Positions 49,577 through 57,006 of a DNA stretch of 64,000 nucleotides are shown here, in pieces (the stretch's first letter is position 1; every line of letters starts with the position of its first letter). The stretch lies in NCBI GenBank assembly GCA_034522155.1, contig JAXHLP010000001.1, forward strand, positions 186,001 to 250,000, in the 5' to 3' direction. The DNA is from Salinilacustrithrix sp034522155. Lineage in GTDB: Bacteria; Actinomycetota; Acidimicrobiia; Acidimicrobiales; Salinilacustritrichaceae. A program made the translations under genes and the position numbers. The notes beneath the pieces were generated by a model. That model was given only the letters and a program-made list of their open reading frames with translations. It did not search any database and had not been told where the DNA came from.

Positions 49577-50262
49577 TCGGCGGACTCCTCGGGACCGCCC
49601 TCGGCGACGCCGGACGCGTCGTCGCCCGACTGCGCTGGCGGATCGGTCTGCGTACCACCGGCTGCACCCGGGTCGTCTGGATGGCCGGGATCGCCCGTCC
49701 CGGGCGATGGGCCCTGTCCCGTCCCGAGGGTCTCTTGGACCTCTTGGTACTCGGGCGAGACGGTCCCCGAGCTCGAGTCGAGGCCCTGATCGGGCGCGCC
49801 GGCTCCGGTCGCGTCGTCGGCCGTACTGTCGGGCGGTGGGGCCGGTGTCGCCGGTGCGACCCGGATGGGCTCGCCGTCGCCACCCTCGACGCCGGCGGGC
49901 AGGAGGTAGCCGACCTCGGCGGGATCGACCATGCCGAGCCGGGTGCGGGCCACGTCGAGGACGCGGTCGGGCGCTTCGAGCTCGGCCACCTCGAGACGCA
50001 GGCGCCGGACTTCTTCGGCCTCGGCGGCGGCGTCCTGGCGGAGATCGTCGAGGCGGATCTGACGATTGATCAACAGGGCGTGCATGGCGGCGAGGGCGAA
50101 GAGCGCGACCACCACGATGCCGGCGCCGACCACGATCGGGACGGCCGGCGAGCGTCGTCTCTTCTGCTTCTCGACCGGGCGCAGGTGCCGGCCGGAACGG
50201 CGGCGCGGACGCTCCTCCTCCGGACGGACCGGGAGCTCGATCGCGGGACCGGCCGAGGTCAC
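49573..50262 (-). CDS. ftsL: FtsL-like septum formation protein with long acidic tail
   Basis: Bitopic divisome protein expected between rsmH and ftsI. 229 residues: a basic cytosolic part (1-40), a membrane helix (about 41-65), a coiled coil (about 66-98: LLINRQIRLDDLRQDAAAEAEEVRRLRLEVAELE), then DRVLDVARTRLGMVDPAEVGYL, the FtsL/DivIC end motif. Residues 120-229 are a Pro/Gly/Ser/Asp-rich tail unlike most FtsL proteins, possibly in the extracytoplasmic space. The GTG at 50262 overlaps the rsmH stop as GTGA. FtsL versus DivIC/FtsB naming rests on position. Confidence 0.8.
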   Translation of the reverse strand: MTSAGPAIELPVRPEEERPRRRSGRHLRPVEKQKRRRSPAVPIVVGAGIVVVALFALAAMHALLINRQIRLDDLRQDAAAEAEEVRRLRLEVAELEAPDRVLDVARTRLGMVDPAEVGYLLPAGVEGGDGEPIRVAPATPAPPPDSTADDATGAGAPDQGLDSSSGTVSPEYQEVQETLGTGQGPSPGTGDPGHPDDPGAAGGTQTDPPAQSGDDASGVAEGGPEESAE

Positions 50263-51266
50263 GAGGCCTCGCCCAACTGCTCGACGACCCGGAGACGGGC
50301 GCTCCGAGCGCGCGGGTTGGCCTCGAGCTCGTTCTCGGAGGGCGTCTGGGCCTTGCGGGGCACGAGGGTGACGCTGGGCGCGCCGCCGCAACGGCAGGCC
50401 CCGACGCCGGGTGGGCACACGCAGTCGTCCGCCGCAGCGTCGCGGAAGCGCCGTGCGACGATCTTGTCCTCGCCGCTGTGGTAGGTGATGACAGCCAGGC
50501 GACCACCGGGAACCAGCAGGTCGAGGGCGTCACCGAGCACGCGCTCCAGCTGCCCGAGCTCGTCGTTGACCTCGATGCGCAGCGCCTGGAACGTGCGGGT
50601 CGCGGGATGCCCCCCGGTCCGTCGGGCAGGCGCGGGGATGGCGTCGCGGACGACCTCGGCCAAGGCCTCGGTGGAGCGGATCGGACGCGACGCCACGATG
50701 GCCCGGGCGATGCGCGTGGCGTGGCGCTCGTCGCCGTGGGTGCGCAGGATCCGGACGAGCTCGGACTCCTCGGCGGTGTTCACCAGGTCGCCGGCGGTGG
50801 TGCCGTCGTCAGGATCCATTCGCATGTCGAGCGGACCGCCGCGGCGGTAGGAGAAACCCCGGCCGGCCCGGTCGAGCTGGTGGGAGGACACACCGAGATC
50901 GAGCAGGACCCCCGACACGCGTGGGACGCCGTCGGTCTCGTGGTCGCCGGTCTCGATGTCGGGGGTTCGGTTGCGTCGGAAGATGCTCATGGTGTCGTGC
51001 AAAGCGTCGAATCGTCCGTGGACCACGTGTGCCCGGTCGCCGAAGCGGGCCAGTCGCCGACCGGCTGCCGCCACCGCCTCCGGATCCCGGTCGATGCCGA
51101 GCACCGACAGGTGCGGGTGGGCATCGAGCAGCGCCTCGGCGTGGCCGGCGCCCCCCACGGTCCCGTCGATCACCCAACCGGGCGGGACGGGAGCGAACGC
51201 CGCCACCACGCCCTCGAGCAGGACCGGGACGTGGTGGAACTCCGCGGCGGGATCGGTGCCGCTCAC
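50259..51266 (-). CDS. rsmH: 16S rRNA (cytosine-1402-N4)-methyltransferase
   Basis: SAM-dependent methyltransferase (MraW) acting on C1402 of 16S rRNA. About 335 residues. It has HHVPVLLEGVVAAF at the start, the SAM motif VIDGTVGGAGHAEALL, GIDRDPEAVAAA, GVLLDLGVSSHQLDRAGRGFSYRRGGPLDMRMDP, FQALRIEVNDELGQLERVL, and YHSGEDKIVARRF. I chose the GTG at 51266; GTG at 51320 would add 18 residues. A hexamer TACTCT at 51338-51343 could be a -10 box. A five-copy tandem repeat separates it from mraZ. Confidence 0.94.
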   Translation of the reverse strand: MSGTDPAAEFHHVPVLLEGVVAAFAPVPPGWVIDGTVGGAGHAEALLDAHPHLSVLGIDRDPEAVAAAGRRLARFGDRAHVVHGRFDALHDTMSIFRRNRTPDIETGDHETDGVPRVSGVLLDLGVSSHQLDRAGRGFSYRRGGPLDMRMDPDDGTTAGDLVNTAEESELVRILRTHGDERHATRIARAIVASRPIRSTEALAEVVRDAIPAPARRTGGHPATRTFQALRIEVNDELGQLERVLGDALDLLVPGGRLAVITYHSGEDKIVARRFRDAAADDCVCPPGVGACRCGGAPSVTLVPRKAQTPSENELEANPRARSARLRVVEQLGEAS

Positions 51267-51460
51267 CGGCAGCCCCCCGGACGACGAAGGTCCGTCGGGA
51301 TGTCTCCCCGATTCGGACACGATGAAAGAGCGGGCGGAGAGTAGGGGCCTTCCATCTCGAAGTCCGGGAGGCTGCGGGTGAGCGGCAGCCAGGCTCTGGT
51401 GGTCACGGTCTCCTCGTCGCTCACGCTCCCTTCGGATGGGTGGATGGGTTCGGGTGGGCC

Positions 51461-51535
51461 GGTGCGTGGGTGCACGGTGCGTGGGTGCACGGTGCGTGGG
51501 TGCACGGTGCGTGGGTGCACGGTGCGGGGGTGCAC
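51461..51535. repeat. Five tandem copies of a 15-bp unit between mraZ and rsmH
   Basis: Plus-strand unit GGTGCGTGGGTGCAC: copies at 51461-51475, 51476-51490, 51491-51505 and 51506-51520 are identical, and the copy at 51521-51535 has one change (GTGGG to GGGGG). Looser TGGGT repeats extend left to about 51433. The array begins three bases after the mraZ stop. Each unit holds TGGG and the palindrome GTGCAC. As 15 is a multiple of 3, minus-strand translation gives repeats of VHPRT. Confidence 0.92.
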
Positions 51536-51537
51536 AT

Positions 51538-52032
51538 TCAGAAGTTCGCCCGATCGAGGGCGTCGACGATGGACTCGTCGATGCCGAAGAGCTCCTCGAG
51601 TCCCTCGGACGAGGCCGGCAGAAGCTCGATGCGGCTGCCCGCACCGAGGATGAGGATCGGACCGTCGAGGCCGGCCTCGATCCGCACGGCGGGCGGGACG
51701 ACGATGCGGCCCTGGGTGTCGGGGCTCACGGGGTGGGCGTTGGAGATGAACCCTCGGACGTGCTGGCGGGTCAGGTCCTGGGTTGCGACCAGCTCGTGGA
51801 GATGGGCCACGGCGCGGTCGAAGACCTCGTCGGGCCAGATCACCGCCCGCTCGTCGAGGACGGCGAGGCTGCCCCCATCGGCCAAGGGCTTGCGCATGTG
51901 CGAGGGGAGCGTGAGCCGGCCCTTGTCGTCGATGCCGTACTCGCCGCGCCCCTTGAACAGGGTGGGAGAAAGAGGGATCTGCAGGGAGATCTCTCCACCA
52001 AGCTCAGTCTCTGAAGTCTGCGTCTCCACCAC
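51538..52032 (-). CDS. mraZ: Transcriptional regulator MraZ
   Basis: DNA-binding regulator that heads the dcw cluster and, in E. coli, represses it. 164 residues, slightly longer than the usual ~145. Two AbrB/SpoVT-like swapped-hairpin halves carry the paired motifs DDKGRLTLP (about 35-43) and DTQGRIVVP (about 105-113). The N-terminal ~20 residues (VVETQTSETELGGEISLQ) are an extension. The GTG at 52032 follows a TACTCT -10 by 7 bases and no Shine-Dalgarno sequence, so the mRNA should be leaderless. Confidence 0.95.
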   Translation of the reverse strand: MVETQTSETELGGEISLQIPLSPTLFKGRGEYGIDDKGRLTLPSHMRKPLADGGSLAVLDERAVIWPDEVFDRAVAHLHELVATQDLTRQHVRGFISNAHPVSPDTQGRIVVPPAVRIEAGLDGPILILGAGSRIELLPASSEGLEELFGIDESIVDALDRANF

Positions 52033-52039
52033 AAGGCAA

Positions 52040-52069
52040 AGAGTACGGCCTACTAGGGGGAATGGTCAA
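52040..52069 (-). promoter_or_regulatory. mraZ promoter (TTGACC-N18-TACTCT)
   Basis: TTGACC at 52064-52069 and TACTCT at 52040-52045 on the minus strand, spacing 18. A second TTGACC lies 25 bases further upstream (52089-52094). The AT-rich stretch between (TAATAT, TTTTCCC) is the lowest-GC spot of the area. It should drive the dcw operon. Confidence 0.65.
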
Positions 52070-52151
52070 GATATTAGGGAAAACAAGGGTCAATCGACTC
52101 ACGGGTGGGGCGCGCGCCGGCGGGGTGCGCCCATCCCGAGGGCGGGCCAGG

Positions 52152-52796
52152 TCAGACCAGGGCGGCGACGAGTGCCTCGACCAGGGCGTCGAGGTCGACC
52201 GGGCCCACGCCAGTGGCCAGGTCGGCCAGTTCGACGACGGGTGGCGGGGGCACCAGCAGGCTCCGCAGGGGCTCGGGATCCCAGGTCCGGGGGACGGCGC
52301 ACTGGAACCGTGCCCCGGCGCGTGTGCGGCGCTGGCTGATGCCGACGACCTTGGCGTCGCCGAGCAGCACCTCCCCCGGCCCGATCCCCGCGAAGCACAC
52401 CGCCTCGGACCAGACCGTCCTCACCAGCGGTCCTTCGTGGACCCGGGTACCAGCGACGCCGACCACCTCGAGGGCCGTCGACCATGCCCGTCCGATCGGC
52501 AGGAACGACCGTCCCACGTCGTCATCCCATGCGGGGTCGTCCCGGGGAATGAGCACGTCGAGCCAGATCGTGTCGTCGGGCGCGACCCACACCGCGCCCC
52601 CACCGCTTCGTCGGCGAGCCACCTCGACCCCCCGGTCCCGGGCCACAGCGGCGTCGACGACGTCGTCCGCCTGCGTCGAGCCGAGCACCACCGCAGGTTC
52701 CGATACCGCCAGGTGCCACACCCGCCGCTGCCCGTCGTCGGGCATCTCGAGCCCGTGGAGCTCGGCCGCCGTGCCCCGATGACGCTCGACGATCAC
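52152..52796 (-). CDS. Lipoate-protein ligase A-like protein
   Basis: Biotin/lipoate ligase-fold protein of 214 residues, near the size of the catalytic domain alone. The signature RRRSGGGAVWVAPDDTIWLDVLIPRDDP (about 61-88) matches the LplA RR-x-SGGGAV lipoyl-binding loop. The usual GDAK-x-x-G lysine region reads LLGDAKVVGISQRRTRAGARFQ, with the catalytic-type Lys present. The C-terminal accessory domain of LplA is missing, so it may be an octanoyl or lipoyl transferase, or act only on a subset. GTG at 52796 follows TAGTCT by 6 bases. Confidence 0.78.
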   Translation of the reverse strand: MIVERHRGTAAELHGLEMPDDGQRRVWHLAVSEPAVVLGSTQADDVVDAAVARDRGVEVARRRSGGGAVWVAPDDTIWLDVLIPRDDPAWDDDVGRSFLPIGRAWSTALEVVGVAGTRVHEGPLVRTVWSEAVCFAGIGPGEVLLGDAKVVGISQRRTRAGARFQCAVPRTWDPEPLRSLLVPPPPVVELADLATGVGPVDLDALVEALVAALV

Positions 52797-52802
52797 CCCG
52801 GC

Positions 52803-52808
52803 AGACTA
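52803..52808 (-). promoter_or_regulatory. -10 box of the lipoate ligase-like gene (TAGTCT), leaderless type
   Basis: TAGTCT on the minus strand ends 6 bases before the GTG start. Confidence 0.5.
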
Positions 52809-52935
52809 CGACGCCTCCCCACGCACCCCCGTTCTTGGCGAGGATCTCCTCACCAGGGCGCCGACTTCCTCACCGAGAACCGGGGATGATGACCTCGCGG
52901 GGTCGTCGTTGGAACGCCCGCGGCTCCGAGCTCCG

Positions 52936-53445
52936 TCAGGCGGAGAGGGCGGGTTCGAGGTCGAGGAACTGCTGCCACTCGTCGGGCACCGAGCCGACGG
53001 CGACCGAGATCCAGGAGAAGCCGTGGGGCGCTCGTGGCGTGGACAGCAGCTCCATGGAGGTCTCGTGCAGGAGACGGTCGCGCTTGCGCACGTTGCAGGT
53101 GCGGCACGCGGCCACCACGTTCTCCCACGTGTGCTCCCCGCCCCGGGCACGGGGAATCACGTGATCGATCGACTCGGCCGGTCCCGAGCAGTACTGGCAG
53201 CGGTGGCGGTCGCGGGCGAAGACGGATCGGCGGTTCAGCGCGGCGCGGCGCCGGTACGGGACCTTGACGAACTGGCACAGCCGGACGACCGACGGCACCT
53301 CGACGGTGAGGTGCTCGGAGTGGACCTGGCGACCGGACGGGGAGACGAGCACGGCCTTCTCGCTCAGCAGCAGCACGATGGCCCGACGGTGCGAGACCAC
53401 CGACAGCGGCTCGTACGTGGCGTTGAGCACCAGGGCCCTGGACAT
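52936..53445 (-). CDS. HNH endonuclease family protein
   Basis: A 169-residue protein with a C-terminal HNH domain: RHRCQYCSGPAESIDHVIPRARGGEHTWENVVAACRTCNVRKRDRLL (about 79-125), holding two CxxC zinc knuckles and the His/Asn/His residues. The N-terminal ~65 residues (MSRALVLNATYEPLSVVSHRRAIVLLLSEKAVLV) are typical of a widespread housekeeping HNH family in actinobacteria and cyanobacteria whose role is unknown. Nothing near it suggests restriction or phage origin. The ATG follows TAGGTT by 6 bases. Confidence 0.9.
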   Translation of the reverse strand: MSRALVLNATYEPLSVVSHRRAIVLLLSEKAVLVSPSGRQVHSEHLTVEVPSVVRLCQFVKVPYRRRAALNRRSVFARDRHRCQYCSGPAESIDHVIPRARGGEHTWENVVAACRTCNVRKRDRLLHETSMELLSTPRAPHGFSWISVAVGSVPDEWQQFLDLEPALSA

Positions 53446-53451
53446 CTCCGA

Positions 53452-53457
53452 AACCTA
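53452..53457 (-). promoter_or_regulatory. -10 box of the HNH gene (TAGGTT), leaderless type
   Basis: TAGGTT on the minus strand ends 6 bases before the HNH ATG. It contains the TAG stop codon of the upstream gene. Confidence 0.55.
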
Positions 53458-53766
53458 ACGCCGTGTCTCGTCTGGTCGGATCGCGGTTTCGGCTGCGGGC
53501 TGGACGGTGTCGGACCAGCGCAGCCAGGCCACGAGATCGTCGGCGACGATCGGGGCCGTGGGGTCGCCGTAGGCGGTGGTCAGCCGGAAGGACAGCCATG
53601 CCCGGTCGGGTACTGGCAGGAACGGCGGCCGGCGCCACCATCCCGTAGGTGCCAGCGCCCGTACCTGGCGCAGCGCGGCGCGCCACAGCGACGGGCGGGC
53701 GATCACCGCGCGCAGGGCCAGCGCCGACCCCATCCGTCGGCTCAACGAGCCTGTTGCTCTCGCCAC
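53455..53766 (-). CDS. Small basic protein, function unknown
   Basis: A 103-residue basic protein, MARATGSLSRRMGSALALRAVIA at the start, with no clear membrane helix. Aromatic-rich middle: PTGWWRRPPFLPVPDRAWLSFRL, then DLVAWLRWSDTVQP. High GC3 supports coding. The GTG start overlaps the end of the acyl-CoA dehydrogenase gene by 25 bases on the same strand, so the two are probably co-transcribed; its stop forms part of the HNH -10 box. No family recognised. Confidence 0.6.
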   Translation of the reverse strand: MARATGSLSRRMGSALALRAVIARPSLWRAALRQVRALAPTGWWRRPPFLPVPDRAWLSFRLTTAYGDPTAPIVADDLVAWLRWSDTVQPAAETAIRPDETRR

Positions 53767-54998
53767 GTGGACCCCGGCTCGGCGGCGCGGGGCTCCTTGG
53801 GGAGCCCGAGCACCATCTCACCGATGATGTTCCTCTGGATCTGGCTCGACCCGGCGTAGATCGTGCCCGCCCGCGCGTTCATGAACGTGCCGACCCACGA
53901 CGCCGAGTCGTTGGGTGCCCCGGGATCGTCGGTCTGGAAGCTGCTGACCGGCGCTCGACCGGTGGGCACGGTGGCGTCGACGCCGAACAGGTCGAGCGAC
54001 AGCTCGGTGGCGCGCTGGTGGTACTCGGACCAGAACAGCTTGAAGAGCCCGGACTCGGGCCCGGGCGCGGCGCCGGCGAGATAGCTGGTGAGGGTGCGCA
54101 GGCCGTTGTAGCGCATGATCTCGACGTCGGTGTAGGCCGACGCCAGTCGTTGCCGCACGATCGGGTCGTCGTTCCGGCGCCGGTCGCGAGCGAGCTGGCT
54201 GAGCCGGTCGTACTCGATGCGGAACATGACCGGGAACGTCGCCGCCGCCTCGCCGCGCTCGTAGCCGAGCAGGGTCATGGCCACCGGCCAACCGTTGTTG
54301 ACCCCGCCGACCACGTGCTCCTTCGGGCACCGCGCGTCGGAGAAGAAGACCTCGTTGAACTCGGAGTCGCCGGTCATCATCTCGATGGGCCGCACCTCGA
54401 TCCCGGGCTGGTCCATGGGGACGAGGAGGAAGCTGATGCCCCTGTGCTTGGGCTGGTCGGGATCGGTGCGGGCGAGGACGAAGATCCAGTTGGCCAGGTG
54501 ACCGGCCGAGGTCCAGATCTTCTGACCGTTGATCACCCACTCGTCGCCGTCGAGCACGGCGCGGCAGCCGAGGTTGCCCAGATCCGAACCCGCGTTGGGT
54601 TCGGAGTAGCCCTGGCACCACACGTGCTCGCCGCTGAGGATCTTGGGGATGAACTCCCGCTTCTGCTCCTCGGTGCCCCACTCGAGGATCGTGTTGCCGA
54701 CCATCTGGATCGAGAAGACGTCGTTCATCCCGCCGGTGGGCACGCCGGCCTTGGCGAACTCCTCGGCCAGGATCACCTGCTCCTCGGCGGTGAGCCCTCC
54801 CCCGCCGTACTCCTCGGGCCAGGACGTGGCCAGCAGGTGGTTGTCGGCAAGGATCCGGCGCCACCGGTTCCACCACGGCATGACCTCGTCGTGGGGCAGG
54901 GCACCGATGCCCTTCCAGTCGGCCGGCAGCGTCTCGGCGAGGAAGGCCTGGACCTTCTCCCGGTACTCCTCGGCGGTCTCACCCCACGTCGGCTGCAT
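53742..54998 (-). CDS. Acyl-CoA dehydrogenase (FadE type)
   Basis: FAD-dependent enzyme that introduces the alpha-beta double bond into acyl-CoAs. 418 residues. It has the N-terminal helical domain with WPEEYGGGGLTAEEQVILAEEF, the flavin region GYSEPNAGSDLGNLGCRAV and INGQKIWTSAGHLANWIFVLARTD, and the C-terminal domain with RAGTIYAGSSQIQRNIIGEMVLGLPKEP. The pattern resembles FadE proteins of steroid and lipid degradation, which often form heteromers, but no second FadE is adjacent. Substrate is not determined. With the FadD19-like enzyme it suggests lipid or sterol use by the organism. Confidence 0.9.
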   Translation of the reverse strand: MQPTWGETAEEYREKVQAFLAETLPADWKGIGALPHDEVMPWWNRWRRILADNHLLATSWPEEYGGGGLTAEEQVILAEEFAKAGVPTGGMNDVFSIQMVGNTILEWGTEEQKREFIPKILSGEHVWCQGYSEPNAGSDLGNLGCRAVLDGDEWVINGQKIWTSAGHLANWIFVLARTDPDQPKHRGISFLLVPMDQPGIEVRPIEMMTGDSEFNEVFFSDARCPKEHVVGGVNNGWPVAMTLLGYERGEAAATFPVMFRIEYDRLSQLARDRRRNDDPIVRQRLASAYTDVEIMRYNGLRTLTSYLAGAAPGPESGLFKLFWSEYHQRATELSLDLFGVDATVPTGRAPVSSFQTDDPGAPNDSASWVGTFMNARAGTIYAGSSQIQRNIIGEMVLGLPKEPRAAEPGSTWREQQAR

Positions 54999-55076
54999 GC
55001 CCGAGATTCTGGCAGAACCGCCCAGGTCCCGGCGCTCGCTGGTGACGAGCCGGCACTCCGTGGCCGACCACCGGGT

Positions 55077-55940
55077 TCAGGAGACGCCGACGTCGACTCC
55101 CTCGGCCCGGAGGGCGACCGCGGCGGCGCCCACCACCGGACCGTCAGCACCGAGCCCAGCGGCGACGATGCGCGTGCCACGGCTGTGGTCGAGTACGGCG
55201 AGTCGGTCGATCTCCTCCTGGGCCGCCGCGAGGAACTCCTCGCCGAAGCCGAGCGCGACCGAGCCGGCGACGACGGCGAGTCGGAGATCGAGCAGGTTGG
55301 CGACCGATGCCACGGCCCGACCAACGAGGCGGCCGGTCTGATGGCGCAGGGCGTCGTCGGCGCGAGCAGCCCGGTGACCCGTGCGCACTCTGATCGCCGT
55401 GCCGCTGGCCTCGGACTCGAGCAGGCCCGCCGGATGGCGGGGCCAGGGTTCGGTCCCGTCGACGACGTAGACGTGGCCGATGTGTCCGGCGTTGCCCGTG
55501 GCACCGTCGAGCAGGCGGCCCTCGCTCACGATGCCGCCACCGACGCCGGTCGAGACGACCATGGCGAGGTAGTCGCGGACGCCGCGCGCGGCCCCGAGCC
55601 AGCCCTCGGCCAGGGCGAACGCCTTCGCGTCGTTGTCGACGTGGACGTCGACGCCGAGGTGCTGGCCCAGTCGAGCGCGCAGGGGGAACTCCCGCCACGC
55701 CGGGATGTTCAGGGGCGAGACGTGCTCGCCGCCACGGGCCATCGGTCCGCCACAGCCGACGCCGACCCGCATCCAGTCACCGTCCACCTGGCCGATCAGG
55801 GCCGCGAGCGCCGCGAAGAGCTCCTCGGGGTCGTCGGTGCGAGGCGTGGGCCCACGGTGACGTTCGAGAACGGTGCCGGTGTCGTCGACCACCCCGACTT
55901 CGAGCTTCGTGCCGCCGATGTCGATCGCCAAGGAGGCCAC
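55077..55940 (-). CDS. ROK-family sugar kinase
   Basis: Likely ATP-dependent sugar kinase (glucokinase or N-acetylhexosamine kinase type), about 287 residues. It has the N-terminal phosphate loop LAIDIGGTKLEVGVVD, NDAKAFALAEGWLGAARG, and MVVSTGVGGGIVSEGRLLDGATGNAGHIGHV. The ROK zinc site CxCGxxGCxE is missing; the matching region reads PWPRHPAGLLESEASG with no cysteines. The GTG at 55940 (VASLAIDIGG) follows a TAACTT box by 7 bases; the longer frame to 56000 adds non-coding-looking sequence. It lies divergent to the MoxR operon. Confidence 0.85.
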   Translation of the reverse strand: MASLAIDIGGTKLEVGVVDDTGTVLERHRGPTPRTDDPEELFAALAALIGQVDGDWMRVGVGCGGPMARGGEHVSPLNIPAWREFPLRARLGQHLGVDVHVDNDAKAFALAEGWLGAARGVRDYLAMVVSTGVGGGIVSEGRLLDGATGNAGHIGHVYVVDGTEPWPRHPAGLLESEASGTAIRVRTGHRAARADDALRHQTGRLVGRAVASVANLLDLRLAVVAGSVALGFGEEFLAAAQEEIDRLAVLDHSRGTRIVAAGLGADGPVVGAAAVALRAEGVDVGVS

Positions 55941-55947
55941 CGACGAG

Positions 55948-55953
55948 AAGTTA
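55948..55953 (-). promoter_or_regulatory. -10 box of the ROK kinase gene (TAACTT), leaderless type
   Basis: TAACTT on the minus strand ends 7 bases before the GTG start. Confidence 0.45.
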
Positions 55954-55988
55954 CCTCTGACGCGCCACCGAGAGCGGCCAGCGACCAA

Positions 55989-55994
55989 TAGTCT
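55989..55994 (+). promoter_or_regulatory. -10 box of the MoxR operon (TAGTCT), with leader
   Basis: TAGTCT 31 bases before the moxR GTG. A GAGGAG Shine-Dalgarno sequence lies between, as expected for an mRNA with a leader. Confidence 0.45.
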
Positions 55995-56025
55995 CCGCAC
56001 CCCGGACCCGACCCGAGGAGCAGCG

Positions 56026-57003
56026 GTGGCAACGAGTCAGCGAGCGGCATCCGGGACGCTGTCGTTCTCCGATGCCTGCGACCGTCTGGCGGGCGCGGTC
56101 GAGTCGGTGATCTGCGGCAAGCGGGACGTGATCGACCTCGTCATCGCATCGCTGCTCGCGGATGGTCACATCCTGCTCGAGGACATCCCCGGGGTGGGCA
56201 AGACCAGCCTCGCCAAGGCCCTGGCGGCGGCGATCGACGGCGAGTTCGGCCGGGTGCAGTTCACCCCCGACCTCCTCCCCACCGACGTGTCGGGCGTGAG
56301 CATCTTCCACCGCGGACGCGACACCTTCGAGTTCCGCCCCGGTCCCGTCTTCGCCAACATCGTCCTCGCCGACGAGATCAACCGGGCCTCGCCCAAGACC
56401 CAGTCCGCCCTGCTCGAGGCGATGGCCGAGCGCCAGGTGACCGTCGATGGCACGACCTATCCGCTGAGCGCGCCCTTCCTGGTGATCGCCACGCAGAACC
56501 CGATCGAGCACGAGGGCACCTTCCCGCTCCCCGACTCCCAGCTCGACCGGTTCCTCATGCGCATCGAGGTCGGGTATCCGGGCGCCGAGGCCGAGCTCGC
56601 CATGCTCGACCGGCATGGCCAGTCCGACCCCCTGGGGAGCGTGACGCCCGTACTGAGCACGAGCGACGTGCTGACGCTCCGCGGCACGGCCGCAGGCAAC
56701 CACGTGGCACCGGCGCTGAAGCAGTACCTGGTGTCGATCGCCGAGGCCACCCGCACGCACCCGCAGTTCGACCTCGGCATGTCGCCGCGAGCCACGTTGA
56801 GTCTCCTCCGTGTCACCCGCGTGTGGGCGGCGATGGGTGGGCGCGACTACGTCACACCCGACGACGTCAAGCAGCTGGCCGAGCCGGTGCTCGCCCACCG
56901 GCTGCTCGTGACACCCGAGGCCGATCTGCAGGGAATCGACTCGGCTGCGATCCTCGCCGACGTGCTCGACAGCGTCCCGGTACCCCGTCCCCGTTCGTCC
57001 TGA
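56026..57003 (+). CDS. MoxR-family AAA+ ATPase
   Basis: Chaperone-like ATPase of 325 residues. Walker A is EDIPGVGKTSLAKAL, Walker B VLADEINRASPKTQSALLEAMAERQVTV, followed by sensor 1 VIATQNPIEHEGTFPLPDSQLDRF and the C-terminal lid SPRATLSLLRVTRVWAAMGGRDYVTPDDV. These ATPases often help assemble complexes with the DUF58 partner encoded next. The GTG at 56026 has GAGGAG five bases upstream. First gene of a three-gene operon. Confidence 0.92.
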   Translation: MATSQRAASGTLSFSDACDRLAGAVESVICGKRDVIDLVIASLLADGHILLEDIPGVGKTSLAKALAAAIDGEFGRVQFTPDLLPTDVSGVSIFHRGRDTFEFRPGPVFANIVLADEINRASPKTQSALLEAMAERQVTVDGTTYPLSAPFLVIATQNPIEHEGTFPLPDSQLDRFLMRIEVGYPGAEAELAMLDRHGQSDPLGSVTPVLSTSDVLTLRGTAAGNHVAPALKQYLVSIAEATRTHPQFDLGMSPRATLSLLRVTRVWAAMGGRDYVTPDDVKQLAEPVLAHRLLVTPEADLQGIDSAAILADVLDSVPVPRPRSS

Positions 57004-57006
57004 GCC

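Noticed and set aside
51461..51535. CRISPR array
   Set aside because: The 15-bp units are directly adjacent with no unique spacers, and no cas genes are present.
52936..53445. HNH protein as part of a restriction system, intron or phage
   Set aside because: Flanking genes are ordinary metabolic genes, composition is native, and the N-terminal sequence fits a common housekeeping family.
55077..55940. ROK protein as a transcriptional repressor (NagC/XylR type)
   Set aside because: There is no N-terminal helix-turn-helix; the protein starts directly with the kinase phosphate loop.
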